This document shows, piece by piece, positions 33,662-41,718 of a stretch of 64,000 nucleotides of DNA (position 1 is its first letter; the number at the start of each line of letters is the position of its first letter). The stretch is from an uncultured Aquimarina sp. Lineage in GTDB: Bacteria; Bacteroidota; Bacteroidia; Flavobacteriales; Flavobacteriaceae. The notes beneath the pieces were generated by a model, which saw only the letters and a list, made by a program, of their open reading frames with translations, searched no databases and had not been told where the DNA came from. The stretch lies in assembly GCA_947500545.1 (NCBI GenBank), contig CANMSO010000001.1, forward strand, positions 558,001-622,000, given 5' to 3'. The position numbers and the translations under genes are program-made.

Positions 33662-35344
33662 TTAGGAATATATTTTTATAGTATTTTTCCAACCCTGATT
33701 TGTTGACTCAGAAGTAAAATCCCATTTTGATTGATAACTCTCTGTTAGCCGAGCCTTGATGTATTTCAGCCCTGTACCTTCTTTTTTATTATTCGCTTCT
33801 TGTCTAATAGCAGTAGCAAAGGTTAAAAATGTATAGCATTTGTAATCATTATTAGATTCAAAAATGAGTTTAAACTTAATACTGTTATCTTCTAGAGGCA
33901 AGCTATGCGTAATTCCGTTTTCCAATAGGGTATGAAATACAGCAGGTGGTATTTTTTCCTCAGGATCTATACCTTCTTCTTCCCAAAAATAGTTGATTTC
34001 TTTTCGGTATTCCATAATTTCAAGATGTGTACGACACAGCGTTATTTCTTGAGAAATAGGAATCAATGTTTGGTTTTCTATCTGGTTAAAAAGATCAAAT
34101 TCTTTGGCTAGAGCTTCTATAAACAAAACTCCTTTCTTAGGAGCTTCTTCTACCCAATCTATTAATGAGGTCAAGGTGTTCATTAGAAAATGAGGTTGAA
34201 TATTCTTTTTTAGTAATTCCAGACGCAGGCGTGTGGATTGAACTAAAGAATTTTCATAAGCCAGCCGTTGTTCTTTGATTCTGAGAGAAAGCAAATAAAA
34301 CATACCAAGAAGAATAAGGCTGAAACCTGCGAACAGGCTTTTGTTAAAGGGAGTGGCAAAACCTATAAGTACGGATAGTAGTAGGGTCAACAGTACGAGA
34401 CGAGCACCTTTCATCTTTTTATAAACCCCAAACACCACAATCCCAAATGAAAACAACCACATGCTTAAAGCCATATTATTTGCTGTCAATTCGAAAACGT
34501 ATTTTGATAGGAAAAAGAACAATAGAACACCTGCATAAATAGTAAGCAGCAATTTTCGTTTGGGGAAAGGAAACTGCATGGAAAAATAGAACGGAATCAA
34601 AAAAGAAATGCCAAGCATCAGAATGCCTATAATCTGTAAGCGTATAACATGCATACTGTAATGGATGGGGACATAGGCTTTAACGAACTCTGCCAATATC
34701 AAGATAAAAAAGAGAAGACAGCTAATACTGAAAATTAGTGTTGCATACTCTTTTTTGTCACTTAGAAAGAGAAATAGAAAATAAAAATAGGCGATAAGAA
34801 AGGCTCCAGCAAAAAGATGCATATAGGAAGATTCTATGAGTCGATCGGTTAGTAGATCATCATAATAGGCTATCTCCAGTTCTTCTATCCCTATATGATC
34901 TGGAAAATAATAAAGACTTGATCGTAGCGCCAATAGATGTTCTCCCGCTTCCGTCAGATGTGTAGGAATGCTAAAAGTGGCCCACATTTTACCTTCAGGA
35001 TCAAGTATAGCTTCCTGTCCGGGATTTCCGTTTTTTCCGATTAAAATCCCATCCCAAAAAACCTCATACTCTCCATAGACATGTAGCTGAAGACCATATG
35101 GATGTAATGATTCGGGGGTCTTTAGAATATCAATTTTAGTCCTGGACCAAAAAACCTGACCATCTGGTACCAATGCTATGCGTTTTTCCCAATACTGATC
35201 ATTCAGGTCCTTGGCCGCCCATTCTTGTTGATCTCCAACGTTGAATACTGTTTGATATTCCTTAAAAACAGGGTTTTGAGAGCAAGAGGTTGCAAGTAGT
35301 ATGAAGCATATTAAAAGGAGATTGGGAAAAAATCTCAAGTTCAT
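33662..35344 (-). CDS. Lipid-anchored sensor histidine kinase with 7TMR-DISM-like sensor
   Basis: The protein has 560 residues. It begins with a lipoprotein signal peptide ending at Cys21 (LLATSC), unusual for a multi-pass kinase. A beta-rich extracytoplasmic domain (about 25-170) is followed by seven helices (about 175-355), a short coiled coil, a PF06580-type kinase motif (NIQPHFLMNTLTSLIDW) and a reduced ATPase domain with LLENGITHSLP as the N box and a C-terminal KEGTGLKYIKARL G box. It differs from the other LytS kinases of this window in having a large sensor domain. Its partner is the regulator encoded 4 bp downstream; the divergent genes beginning at 35517 are the likely targets. Confidence 0.85.
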   Translation of the reverse strand: MNLRFFPNLLLICFILLATSCSQNPVFKEYQTVFNVGDQQEWAAKDLNDQYWEKRIALVPDGQVFWSRTKIDILKTPESLHPYGLQLHVYGEYEVFWDGILIGKNGNPGQEAILDPEGKMWATFSIPTHLTEAGEHLLALRSSLYYFPDHIGIEELEIAYYDDLLTDRLIESSYMHLFAGAFLIAYFYFLFLFLSDKKEYATLIFSISCLLFFILILAEFVKAYVPIHYSMHVIRLQIIGILMLGISFLIPFYFSMQFPFPKRKLLLTIYAGVLLFFFLSKYVFELTANNMALSMWLFSFGIVVFGVYKKMKGARLVLLTLLLSVLIGFATPFNKSLFAGFSLILLGMFYLLSLRIKEQRLAYENSLVQSTRLRLELLKKNIQPHFLMNTLTSLIDWVEEAPKKGVLFIEALAKEFDLFNQIENQTLIPISQEITLCRTHLEIMEYRKEINYFWEEEGIDPEEKIPPAVFHTLLENGITHSLPLEDNSIKFKLIFESNNDYKCYTFLTFATAIRQEANNKKEGTGLKYIKARLTESYQSKWDFTSESTNQGWKNTIKIYS

Positions 35345-35390
35345 TTTTAGCAGTTTTACAGATGCAAGATAATCATTATAATCATCCCCT

Positions 35391-35423
35391 TAGAGCAGTT
35401 CATTAGTGCATAGAGCAGTTGGC
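35391..35423 (+). promoter_or_regulatory. Direct repeats TAGAGCAGTT in the divergent promoter
   Basis: The 10-mer TAGAGCAGTT occurs exactly at 35391-35400 and again at 35411-35420, 20 bp start to start; a partial third copy (AGCAGTT) lies at 35349. GCAGTTCAT and GCAGTTGGC match the LytTR consensus at 8 and 7 of 9 positions. The downstream GTT is 39 bp from the weak -7 element at 35457. Confidence 0.55.
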
Positions 35424-35456
35424 AAAATTTAGATTAGATAAATGAGATAAAAAAAC

Positions 35457-35464
35457 ATCCTTTG
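35457..35464 (+). promoter_or_regulatory. Weak -7-like element (ATCCTTTG)
   Basis: It keeps the TTTG of TAnnTTTG but has AT in place of TA. It lies 52 bp upstream of the start codon at 35517 and has no TTTG at the -33 position. It is mentioned mainly because its distance from the direct repeats equals that in the two sister promoters. Confidence 0.3.
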
Positions 35465-35516
35465 TAAGATGAAAAGCTAGTAATGAGATACTCTAAATAT
35501 ACAAAAGGAAGAAAAA

Positions 35517-36509
35517 ATGAAAACTAATAATTTGAAACAAGTAAAAATCGTATTCGTTTTAACTTTCCTACTTGGCTTTAGTGCTTCTTGTCAGGGTAAT
35601 AAAAAGTCAAACCTTGGTTTACTCAGCAATCAAATCCCTACGAATACGCCTTTAATTTTTGCTCCAGGCATTATTTCAATTGACGGCCACGTCTCAGGCT
35701 CGATTACTTTTAGTCCAGATATGGACGAACTGTTTTTTAATCGTAGAAAACCAGGAGAGAGCCATAATCTCTATACTATGAAATTGATAGATGGCAAATG
35801 GTCAGCACCGAAACCAGCATTTTTTTCAACAAACAAAGAGTATCTGGATTTTCATTCTCGTTTTAGCCCGAAAGGGGACCGCCTCTATTTCGGAAGCACA
35901 AGACCGCTTAACAATACCATTGCAACATCAACTACACCAAGAGGATTACATCAATGGTATGTTGAAAAAGATGAAAACGGTGGTTGGGGTGAGCCTATTA
36001 TTATGAGAAAACCGTTTCTAGATATATACATTATGTGTACTACACCCTCAGAGAATGGCAACCTATATTTCACTTCTGGCGAGGGACCTGGTGCTGATAA
36101 TGAAGGCATTTACTATGCTGTCAATCAGAACGGTCATTATACTGCTATTGAAAGAATGGATGATGTAATCAACGCTAATGGTAAGTGGATTGCCCATCCA
36201 TTTATAGCTCCCGACGAAAGCTATATCCTATATGATTCTCAAAAAGCTTCAGAACCTAATAATAGCGACATATTCATTAGCTTCAATATGAACGAGACCT
36301 GGAGCGAGTCTTATAGTTTGGGACCCAAAATAAATACGAAAATAAATGAGAACGCTGCCACTGTTTCAGCAGATGGGAAGTATCTATTTTTCTCTAGAGG
36401 AGAAGAAAAAGTGAGAGAAGATGGAAGTACGTATTGGACATCGTATACATATTGGGTGGATTTTATCCAGTTGAAAAAAGAACTTCTAGAGAATATAAAC
36501 AATAACTAA
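35517..36509 (+). CDS. PD40-type propeller lipoprotein
   Basis: The protein has 330 residues. The signal peptide ends at Cys25 (FSASC). A shorter, diverged leader (IFAPGIISIDGHVSGS) is followed by propeller blades: TFSPDMDELFFNR, FSPKGDRLYFGS, CTTPSENGNLYFTS, IAPDESYILYDSQ and VSADGKYLFFSRG. It ends in YWVDFIQLKKEL, comparable to the FWVDAQIIE tail of the paralogues at 23838, 24771 and 38699. It probably acts as a surface binding module. It is the first gene of the cassette facing the kinase/regulator pair at 32959-35344, with the TolB-like gene 13 bp downstream. Confidence 0.82.
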   Translation: MKTNNLKQVKIVFVLTFLLGFSASCQGNKKSNLGLLSNQIPTNTPLIFAPGIISIDGHVSGSITFSPDMDELFFNRRKPGESHNLYTMKLIDGKWSAPKPAFFSTNKEYLDFHSRFSPKGDRLYFGSTRPLNNTIATSTTPRGLHQWYVEKDENGGWGEPIIMRKPFLDIYIMCTTPSENGNLYFTSGEGPGADNEGIYYAVNQNGHYTAIERMDDVINANGKWIAHPFIAPDESYILYDSQKASEPNNSDIFISFNMNETWSESYSLGPKINTKINENAATVSADGKYLFFSRGEEKVREDGSTYWTSYTYWVDFIQLKKELLENINNN

Positions 36510-36522
36510 TAACCGAAACTAT

Positions 36523-37407
36523 ATGGAAAAAAGTATGGCTTTAAAAACTCTTTTATGCACAGTATTATTAATAACCTTTTTATCATGTGATGAAACACCT
36601 AAATCAACACCCTATACAATTGCCTATAATTCAAAAGAAACTGGTAATGTAGAAATTTATTCGGGTAATATAGAAGGTAAATCAACTATTAAAAGTACAA
36701 ATGTGAAAGGTGGCTACTTAGCTTGGTCTCCTGACGGAAAACACTTTGCTTTTTATCACAAATATGATGAAAGAAAAACATGGTCTATTCATACAATGAA
36801 TAATGATGGTACGAATAGGAAGAGATTAACTCATGAAAAAAACAAATGGGATAATTCACCAGCATGGTCACCCGATGGAAGAAAAATTGTTTTTTCAAGA
36901 GCATATAAGGATACGGATAAAAATTGGAAAAAAGAACTTTGGATTATGAATTCAGACGGTAGCGATCTGACTCAAATAAAATCACTAAATGGTGGTGGTC
37001 CATATTTCACACCAGATGGTAGAATAGTCTTTCACTCGGAAAATAAAAAAAGCTGGATAAGTATTGCAGATATTGATGGTAACAATCTAATTCGGTTGAC
37101 ACATAATGAGGCTGAAGAGCAGCACCCAGAGGTTTCACCAGATGGTAAGCAAATCGCTTTTATGTCTGATAGAGATGGAAATCATGAAATTTATGTGATG
37201 AATATAGATGGTTCTAATCAAAAACGATTAACAAATAATGATGTTGATGATTGGTATCCATCATGGTCGCCTGATGGTTCTCAACTGATTTTTTCATCAC
37301 TTAGAGACGGAGAAAAAGGTATTTATATTATGAACAAGGATGGTGCTGAAGTAAGAAAACTTATATCTAATGCTACAAGTCCAGCATGGCTAAAAATAGC
37401 AAAATAA
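36523..37407 (+). CDS. TolB/PD40-type beta-propeller lipoprotein
   Basis: The protein has 294 residues. The signal peptide ends at Cys22 (ITFLSC). It has six or so TolB-like blades with WSPDGKHFAF, WSPDGRKIVFSRAYKD, GGPYFTPDGRIVF, VSPDGKQIAFMSDRDGNHE and WSPDGSQLIFSS. The near-identical blocks NGGGPYFT and SDRDGNHEIYVMNIDGSN show that it is a paralogue of the protein at 22945-23841. It is probably a periplasmic or surface protein-binding propeller. It lies between the PD40 gene 13 bp upstream and the SxxK hydrolase gene 68 bp downstream, all on one strand. Confidence 0.85.
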   Translation: MEKSMALKTLLCTVLLITFLSCDETPKSTPYTIAYNSKETGNVEIYSGNIEGKSTIKSTNVKGGYLAWSPDGKHFAFYHKYDERKTWSIHTMNNDGTNRKRLTHEKNKWDNSPAWSPDGRKIVFSRAYKDTDKNWKKELWIMNSDGSDLTQIKSLNGGGPYFTPDGRIVFHSENKKSWISIADIDGNNLIRLTHNEAEEQHPEVSPDGKQIAFMSDRDGNHEIYVMNIDGSNQKRLTNNDVDDWYPSWSPDGSQLIFSSLRDGEKGIYIMNKDGAEVRKLISNATSPAWLKIAK

Positions 37408-37475
37408 ATAGAAATGAGAACCAGCAATTTTTTAATACCAATAATCTTTCTATCACTATCAAACACTTATAAATA

Positions 37476-38672
37476 ATGAAAAACAAAATCGTACTTGTGC
37501 TTTTAATGCTTGTTATACTAACAAACAATAGCTTTGCCCAACAAAGTGATACTCTGGCGCCAGAGGCTACAGGAGCCGAAGCTATACTCTCTTATAGTGA
37601 GATTCCGTATCTCGACAAAGCCTATATCGATACCAAGCCAGCAGACAGAAAAGACGGTATCCTTGTGGGTGAATTAGGCATTGATGGAGGTAATAAGAAT
37701 ATGATTGTTAAACTAGCTAAGGAGATTGCCGACCATAAACATGGTCTTTTTGACAGCTTTCTTATTGCTCACAAAGGAAAGCTTCTCTTTGAATCCTATT
37801 ACAGAAAAGGACGCATCAACCTGCCTCATTATCAGGCGTCAGCGACTAAAGCCTACACCGGTTTGGCGCTTGGCCGCGCCATCCAGCTAGGATATCTGAC
37901 CATGGCCGATTTAGACAAGCCTTTGGTCAGCTTTCTCAACGACTTGGATCCAACAAAGTTTGTTAAAGGTGTAGAAAAAATCACGCTAAACCATGCACTG
38001 ACCATGCGTTCCGGTATCCGTATCAGTGATGAACAGAGAAAAGAATTTAAGAAAAATCCAAACCAGTTAAAAGGTCAAGGGGAAGTTCAAGCTTTACTCG
38101 AGCATAGCGAACCAATCACAGAAGATTCCCAAATTTTTAAATATGGAGGTGGTCCTGGATTGGTGATGCAGGTCATTGACGCCGTCGTACCTGGATCGGC
38201 CAAGGATTTTATTAAAAATGAACTCCTTGACAAAATGGGCATTGCGAATTATGGCTGGCGGACTAACGGTGTTACCGGTATGCCAGAAGCTGGTTGGCGC
38301 ACGAACATGACATCACGCACTATGGTCAAATGGGGCACCTTGGTCATGAACAAAGGTAAATGGAATGGTGAGCAACTGATTCCAGAAGAATTTATCGTAA
38401 AAGCAACCAGTAGGCTCCTCTATACTGGCGATGATGATGTCTACGGTGGTGGCAAAGATGTTTCTAAACAAGGATACGGTTATTTCTGGTGGAGTGCAGA
38501 TTTGAAAGTTGACAACAAAAGCTATTACAGCGCATCTGCTCAGGGCGGTAACGGCCAGTTTATCATTTTGATCGATGAACTTGATTTGCTTATTGTAGTT
38601 ACTGATGATGATAACGATAACAGTACTCTGCAAATAACCGCAGAGCGAATCTTACCAGCTTTTATTAAGTAA
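37476..38672 (+). CDS. Secreted SxxK serine hydrolase (beta-lactamase family)
   Basis: The protein has 398 residues. A signal peptide ends near residue 22 (NNSFAQ). It has the class C beta-lactamase / esterase fold: S122-ATK-125 is the nucleophile motif, FKYGGGPGLV is the Tyr-x-x position and SAQGGNGQF the third (HxG-like) motif. Genuine beta-lactamase activity is unlikely; such enzymes are usually esterases or D-amino-acid peptidases. The segment from SEIPYLDKAY to the end is homologous to the second half of the fusion protein at 61398-63380. By eye the gene is richer in G and C than its neighbours, which could mean a different origin. Confidence 0.85.
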   Translation: MKNKIVLVLLMLVILTNNSFAQQSDTLAPEATGAEAILSYSEIPYLDKAYIDTKPADRKDGILVGELGIDGGNKNMIVKLAKEIADHKHGLFDSFLIAHKGKLLFESYYRKGRINLPHYQASATKAYTGLALGRAIQLGYLTMADLDKPLVSFLNDLDPTKFVKGVEKITLNHALTMRSGIRISDEQRKEFKKNPNQLKGQGEVQALLEHSEPITEDSQIFKYGGGPGLVMQVIDAVVPGSAKDFIKNELLDKMGIANYGWRTNGVTGMPEAGWRTNMTSRTMVKWGTLVMNKGKWNGEQLIPEEFIVKATSRLLYTGDDDVYGGGKDVSKQGYGYFWWSADLKVDNKSYYSASAQGGNGQFIILIDELDLLIVVTDDDNDNSTLQITAERILPAFIK

Positions 38673-38698
38673 TCACAAACAGTATAGAAATCTAAACA

Positions 38699-39550
38699 AT
38701 GAGAAAAACGTATTTCATATTGATGCTTGCAGGGGCGCTGTTTTTAAATGCCTGCACCACTAAAAAACAGAGCACTATAGACAATGATTCACCATCTACA
38801 GAAGATCTTTATTTTGGGTTAAAACCTCCGGGCATGGTAGCTGAGCCACTTGCACTAGATATCATGTCCCAAAAAGGCTGGGAGCTAGGAGGTGTGCATG
38901 CTCCAGACATGAATGAGTTTTACTTAACTTCCTCTCTTGAAGCACCCTATCGCCCTCTCGTTGTTAGCTTCCGTAAGGAAAACCGTGTTTGGAAGAAATA
39001 CGAATTTTATGCTACGGGTGGTAATATTATGTACTCGAAAGATAAATATATAGAACGAACCGACTCTGGTTGGTCAGAATTAAAAAGTCTTGGTGCGCCT
39101 TATGATTCTATCCGTATCATGCGTCTTACAGCTTCGTTAAAAGGAACCTTGGTTTTTGATGAAGCCACTAGAGATGGAAATGGTGTTCTTCGATACTCAC
39201 GACTGGTAAACGGCAAGCGTGAAGCACCGAAACCCTTTGGTGCAGCGATAAACACAGGTAAATGGACTGCTCACCCTTTCATTGCGCCAGATGAGTCTTA
39301 CATTATTTGGGATAGCGAGCGCGAAGGTGGATATGGTGATAGTGATATGTATATCAGTTTTCGACAGCCAGATGGTTCATGGGGTTCCGCCATTAACTTT
39401 GGGGATAAGATAAACACAGATGGCGAGGACGGCGGAGGATACGTAACGCCAGACGGAAAGTATCTTTCCTATTGCCCCCGCTGTAGTCCACCATATGATA
39501 GAATGTGGGTGGATGCGGAGATTATTGAGACACTTAGGTTAAAACAATAA
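38699..39550 (+). CDS. PD40-type propeller lipoprotein of the KKQ..KPPG family
   Basis: The protein has 283 residues. The signal peptide ends at Cys19 (LFLNAC), followed by TTKKQST, a leader with DLYFGLKPPGMVAEP, and propeller blades APDMNEFYLTS, IAPDESYIIWDSEREGGYGDSD and [11 protein letters not shown], ending in MWVDAEIIETLRL. It is closest to the proteins at 23838 and 24771. It begins 26 bp after the SxxK hydrolase gene, so it is probably the last gene of the four-gene cassette. A repeat of family A and a terminator follow. Confidence 0.82.
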   Translation: MRKTYFILMLAGALFLNACTTKKQSTIDNDSPSTEDLYFGLKPPGMVAEPLALDIMSQKGWELGGVHAPDMNEFYLTSSLEAPYRPLVVSFRKENRVWKKYEFYATGGNIMYSKDKYIERTDSGWSELKSLGAPYDSIRIMRLTASLKGTLVFDEATRDGNGVLRYSRLVNGKREAPKPFGAAINTGKWTAHPFIAPDESYIIWDSEREGGYGDSDMYISFRQPDGSWGSAINFGDKINTDGEDGGGYVTPDGKYLSYCPRCSPPYDRMWVDAEIIETLRLKQ

Positions 39551-39614
39551 TCCATCACATCATCTCGCTCAATAATTATAAAGATTCTTAATCTTTATAA
39601 TTATATGCCGTCCA

Positions 39615-39777
39615 GTGGAGGAATTAGTATAGCTGCAAGATGATGCGGCTGGATAATGATAGTTTTTTAGAACCAAAACCGTTCTAGGATTGTCTAGATG
39701 AATGCTACGACATGATCATATGGCTATAGTATAATAATACAGTACGAAAAAATCTTCTAACTAGATTTAAAATCTTA
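39615..39777 (+). repeat. Intergenic repeat family A, copy 3
   Basis: This copy matches copy 2 from GAGGAATTAGTATAG through GATGCGGCTGGATAATGAT, CTACGACATGATCATATGGC and CTAGATTTAAAATC. As in copy 2, it lies just downstream of a KPPG-type propeller gene. Confidence 0.75.
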
Positions 39778-39783
39778 TAAATT

Positions 39784-39819
39784 AAAAAGCTTCAAAACAT
39801 ATATATCCTGAAGCTTTTT
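39784..39819. terminator. Bidirectional Rho-independent terminator
   Basis: AAAAAGCTTCA (39784-39794) and TGAAGCTTTTT (39809-39819) form a perfect 11-bp stem with T runs on both strands. It separates the convergent propeller cassette (plus) and the broken SxxK gene (minus). Confidence 0.8.
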
Positions 39820-39840
39820 AAGTACACGTATGACATTGAA

Positions 39841-41070
39841 CTATTTAGCTAAAAGAAAGTCAAGTAAATTTTCGTTAAACCTGTTTCTGTTTTCTGAATT
39901 GGTAAAAAAAACATAACCAACTTTCTTTTCTTTATTGAACATATACAGCGCAGTATTACTCAAATTATCACCTCCATGGAAATAATTAGTGCCATAATCA
40001 GATTCTTCTATAGCAATACCTAATCCATATTTACGTGCTTTTGATCTCTTAGTCGCTAGTGAGCTTGACTGTATTTTTTATAGCTCTTGATGACTCTCTT
40101 CTGATAAGATTTTATTATTCATAAGCGCCAATAAAAAGTTTGAAAATGCTTTAGCTTCTGTTTGTAAGCTAGCCGATGCCTTAAAATTAGGATCTTTGGC
40201 ACTGCTGCTATATCCTTTGTTTGGTTTACCCTTTAAATGGCCATCTGCACGATGGTTTTCTATATAATCGTTCCAAACAAAACTTGTGTTTTCAATTGCT
40301 AGAGGTTCAAAAATGGCTGTATTAATTAAACTTTGTAGTCCATTCTTTTCAACACCTTTTAGATGCGCAATGACATTAGCAAGATATTCATAACCTTCCC
40401 CGGAATATTGAAATTTAGTTCCTGGTTCAAACTGTATGGTAAGTTTACCATCTGGGTTATAATTTCCATTCTGATCAAGAAATCTCCAATTAGGGAATCC
40501 ACTAGTATGTGATAACACCATTCTAGCTGTAATTAATTCATAGCGTTTATCATAAGCTATATCTGGATATTCCATATAGGTATATAATGGTGTATCCAAG
40601 TCCAGAAGACCATCATCTACCATTTTCATTACAAAAAAGCTAAATACAGTTTTAGACATCGAAGCCGCATCAAAAATTGTAGCATTGTCTACTTTTTCTT
40701 GGGTTTCAATGTTTTTAATTCCTAATGCATTGTGATATACTATTTTATCGTCATTAATAAATGCTATAGACAGTCCTGGCATATTAAGAGAGTCCATTTG
40801 CTGTTTTATAAAGGCATTCATTTCAGGTTTAGAAATAAGATGATCATTAAAAGAGCGAATAACATCTTTATTCTGAAAGCTTTTTGACTGACTTATTTCC
40901 AAATTGTCCAACCGTTTATTCGATAATGAATCGGTTGGTTTACTGCTTTTTTCTATGATGGTATCTATAGCTATAATTGGCCAAGCCGCATAGGAAGATA
41001 TAGAAATTAATAATGCTAATAAAGTCGCACCCATAAGATGCCTGAATTTTGTTTTTTGTTGATTAAACAT
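39841..41070 (-). pseudogene. SxxK serine hydrolase interrupted by an in-frame stop
   Basis: From the ATG at 41070 (chosen over 41163 because it gives a signal peptide) the frame runs 330 codons, meets TAA at 40080-40078, and then stays open in the same frame for another 78 residues to a TAG at 39841. The first part has S137-MSK-140 and YSGEGYEYL; the part after the stop has the third catalytic motif HGG (residue 365 of the read-through product) and a normal beta-lactamase-fold end (DFLLAK). The single nonsense codon removes the third motif and last strands, so the gene is probably inactive unless the stop is suppressed or is a sequencing error. The substrate would be an ester or amide in the envelope. 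Confidence 0.8.
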
Positions 41071-41163
41071 GTTTAACGATTTTTTGATTGATTTATAAAC
41101 TATAAGATAGGGTTTTGTTTGTTTTGTTACACTTATGCCCATCGAAATCTTGATTGTTATCAC

Positions 41164-41503
41164 ATAACAGGGTAATTCACGATAAAAAGTTTACAATAAA
41201 TACAATACCGATAGAGTTCAAAGCAAAGCTTTTTGTACTACATATTCTTTAAAAGTTTTCTAACAAAATCGAAGATTCAGGAACTCCTCTAAAACAATAA
41301 AAACCTTGTGAACTAAAAGTTCCTTTAAAAAGGTAATGCAACATCCTCCTACATTTCATTCCGGCGGACGGGTTTATTATGTGACGAGTCTGTGCTGAGC
41401 ATAGTCGAAGTAGCAGGAGGGGAGTTAAACCATTTCGATTCATGATTCCTTAAAACAATATTATCTAATGAGTAAATGTGTGTGGAATGGGTATATTTGT
41501 AAT
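41164..41503. other. Intergenic region with repeats B and D
   Basis: This region of about 340 bp holds repeat B (41251-41342), a stretch with CTGAGCATAGTCGAAG, and a TGTGTGGAATG motif just before the vsr remnant. A 64-codon minus-strand frame here overlaps these repeats and is not credible. Confidence 0.5.
41251..41342 (+). repeat. Intergenic repeat family B, copy 2
   Basis: AAAAGTTTTCTAACAAAATC, GAAG, CTCCTCTAA, CAATAAAAA, CTTGTGAACTAAAAGTTCC and AAAAAGGTAATGCAAC match the copies at 30798 and (3' part only) 20854. Confidence 0.6.
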
Positions 41504-41704
41504 ATGTCTGATGTACACTCAAAGAAAGTTAGAAGCTATACTATGAGCCAGATAAAGGGCAAGAATGCAAAGCCTGAGATGCTAGTTCATAGGTTTCTAC
41601 ATTCTAATGGGTTTAGGTACAAACTTCATGATGATAATTTACCTGGAAAACCTAACATAGTTCTACCTAAGTATAAGACAATGGTAAAAATCTATACCCA
41701 ATAA
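41504..41704 (+). pseudogene. vsr: Truncated very-short-patch repair endonuclease gene (vsr remnant)
   Basis: From the ATG at 41504 the first 60 residues align without gaps to the N-terminus of Vsr endonucleases (MSDVHSKKVRSYTMSQIKG, then FRYKLHDDNLPGKP). Residue 51, the catalytic Asp in E. coli Vsr, is Asn here (codon AAC at 41654, one G-to-A change). After LPKYKT the homology stops; the HGCFWH region and everything beyond are missing and the frame ends at 41704. Vsr repairs T:G mismatches left by cytosine methylation. No cytosine methylase gene is nearby. This is a dead gene fragment beside repeats, probably the scar of a lost restriction-modification or repair unit. Confidence 0.85.
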
Positions 41705-41718
41705 TTTATTACAATACA

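Noticed and set aside
41249..41443. 64-codon minus-strand frame
   Set aside because: It lies across repeat B and other repeated DNA, has no signal peptide or domain, and its composition follows the repeat.
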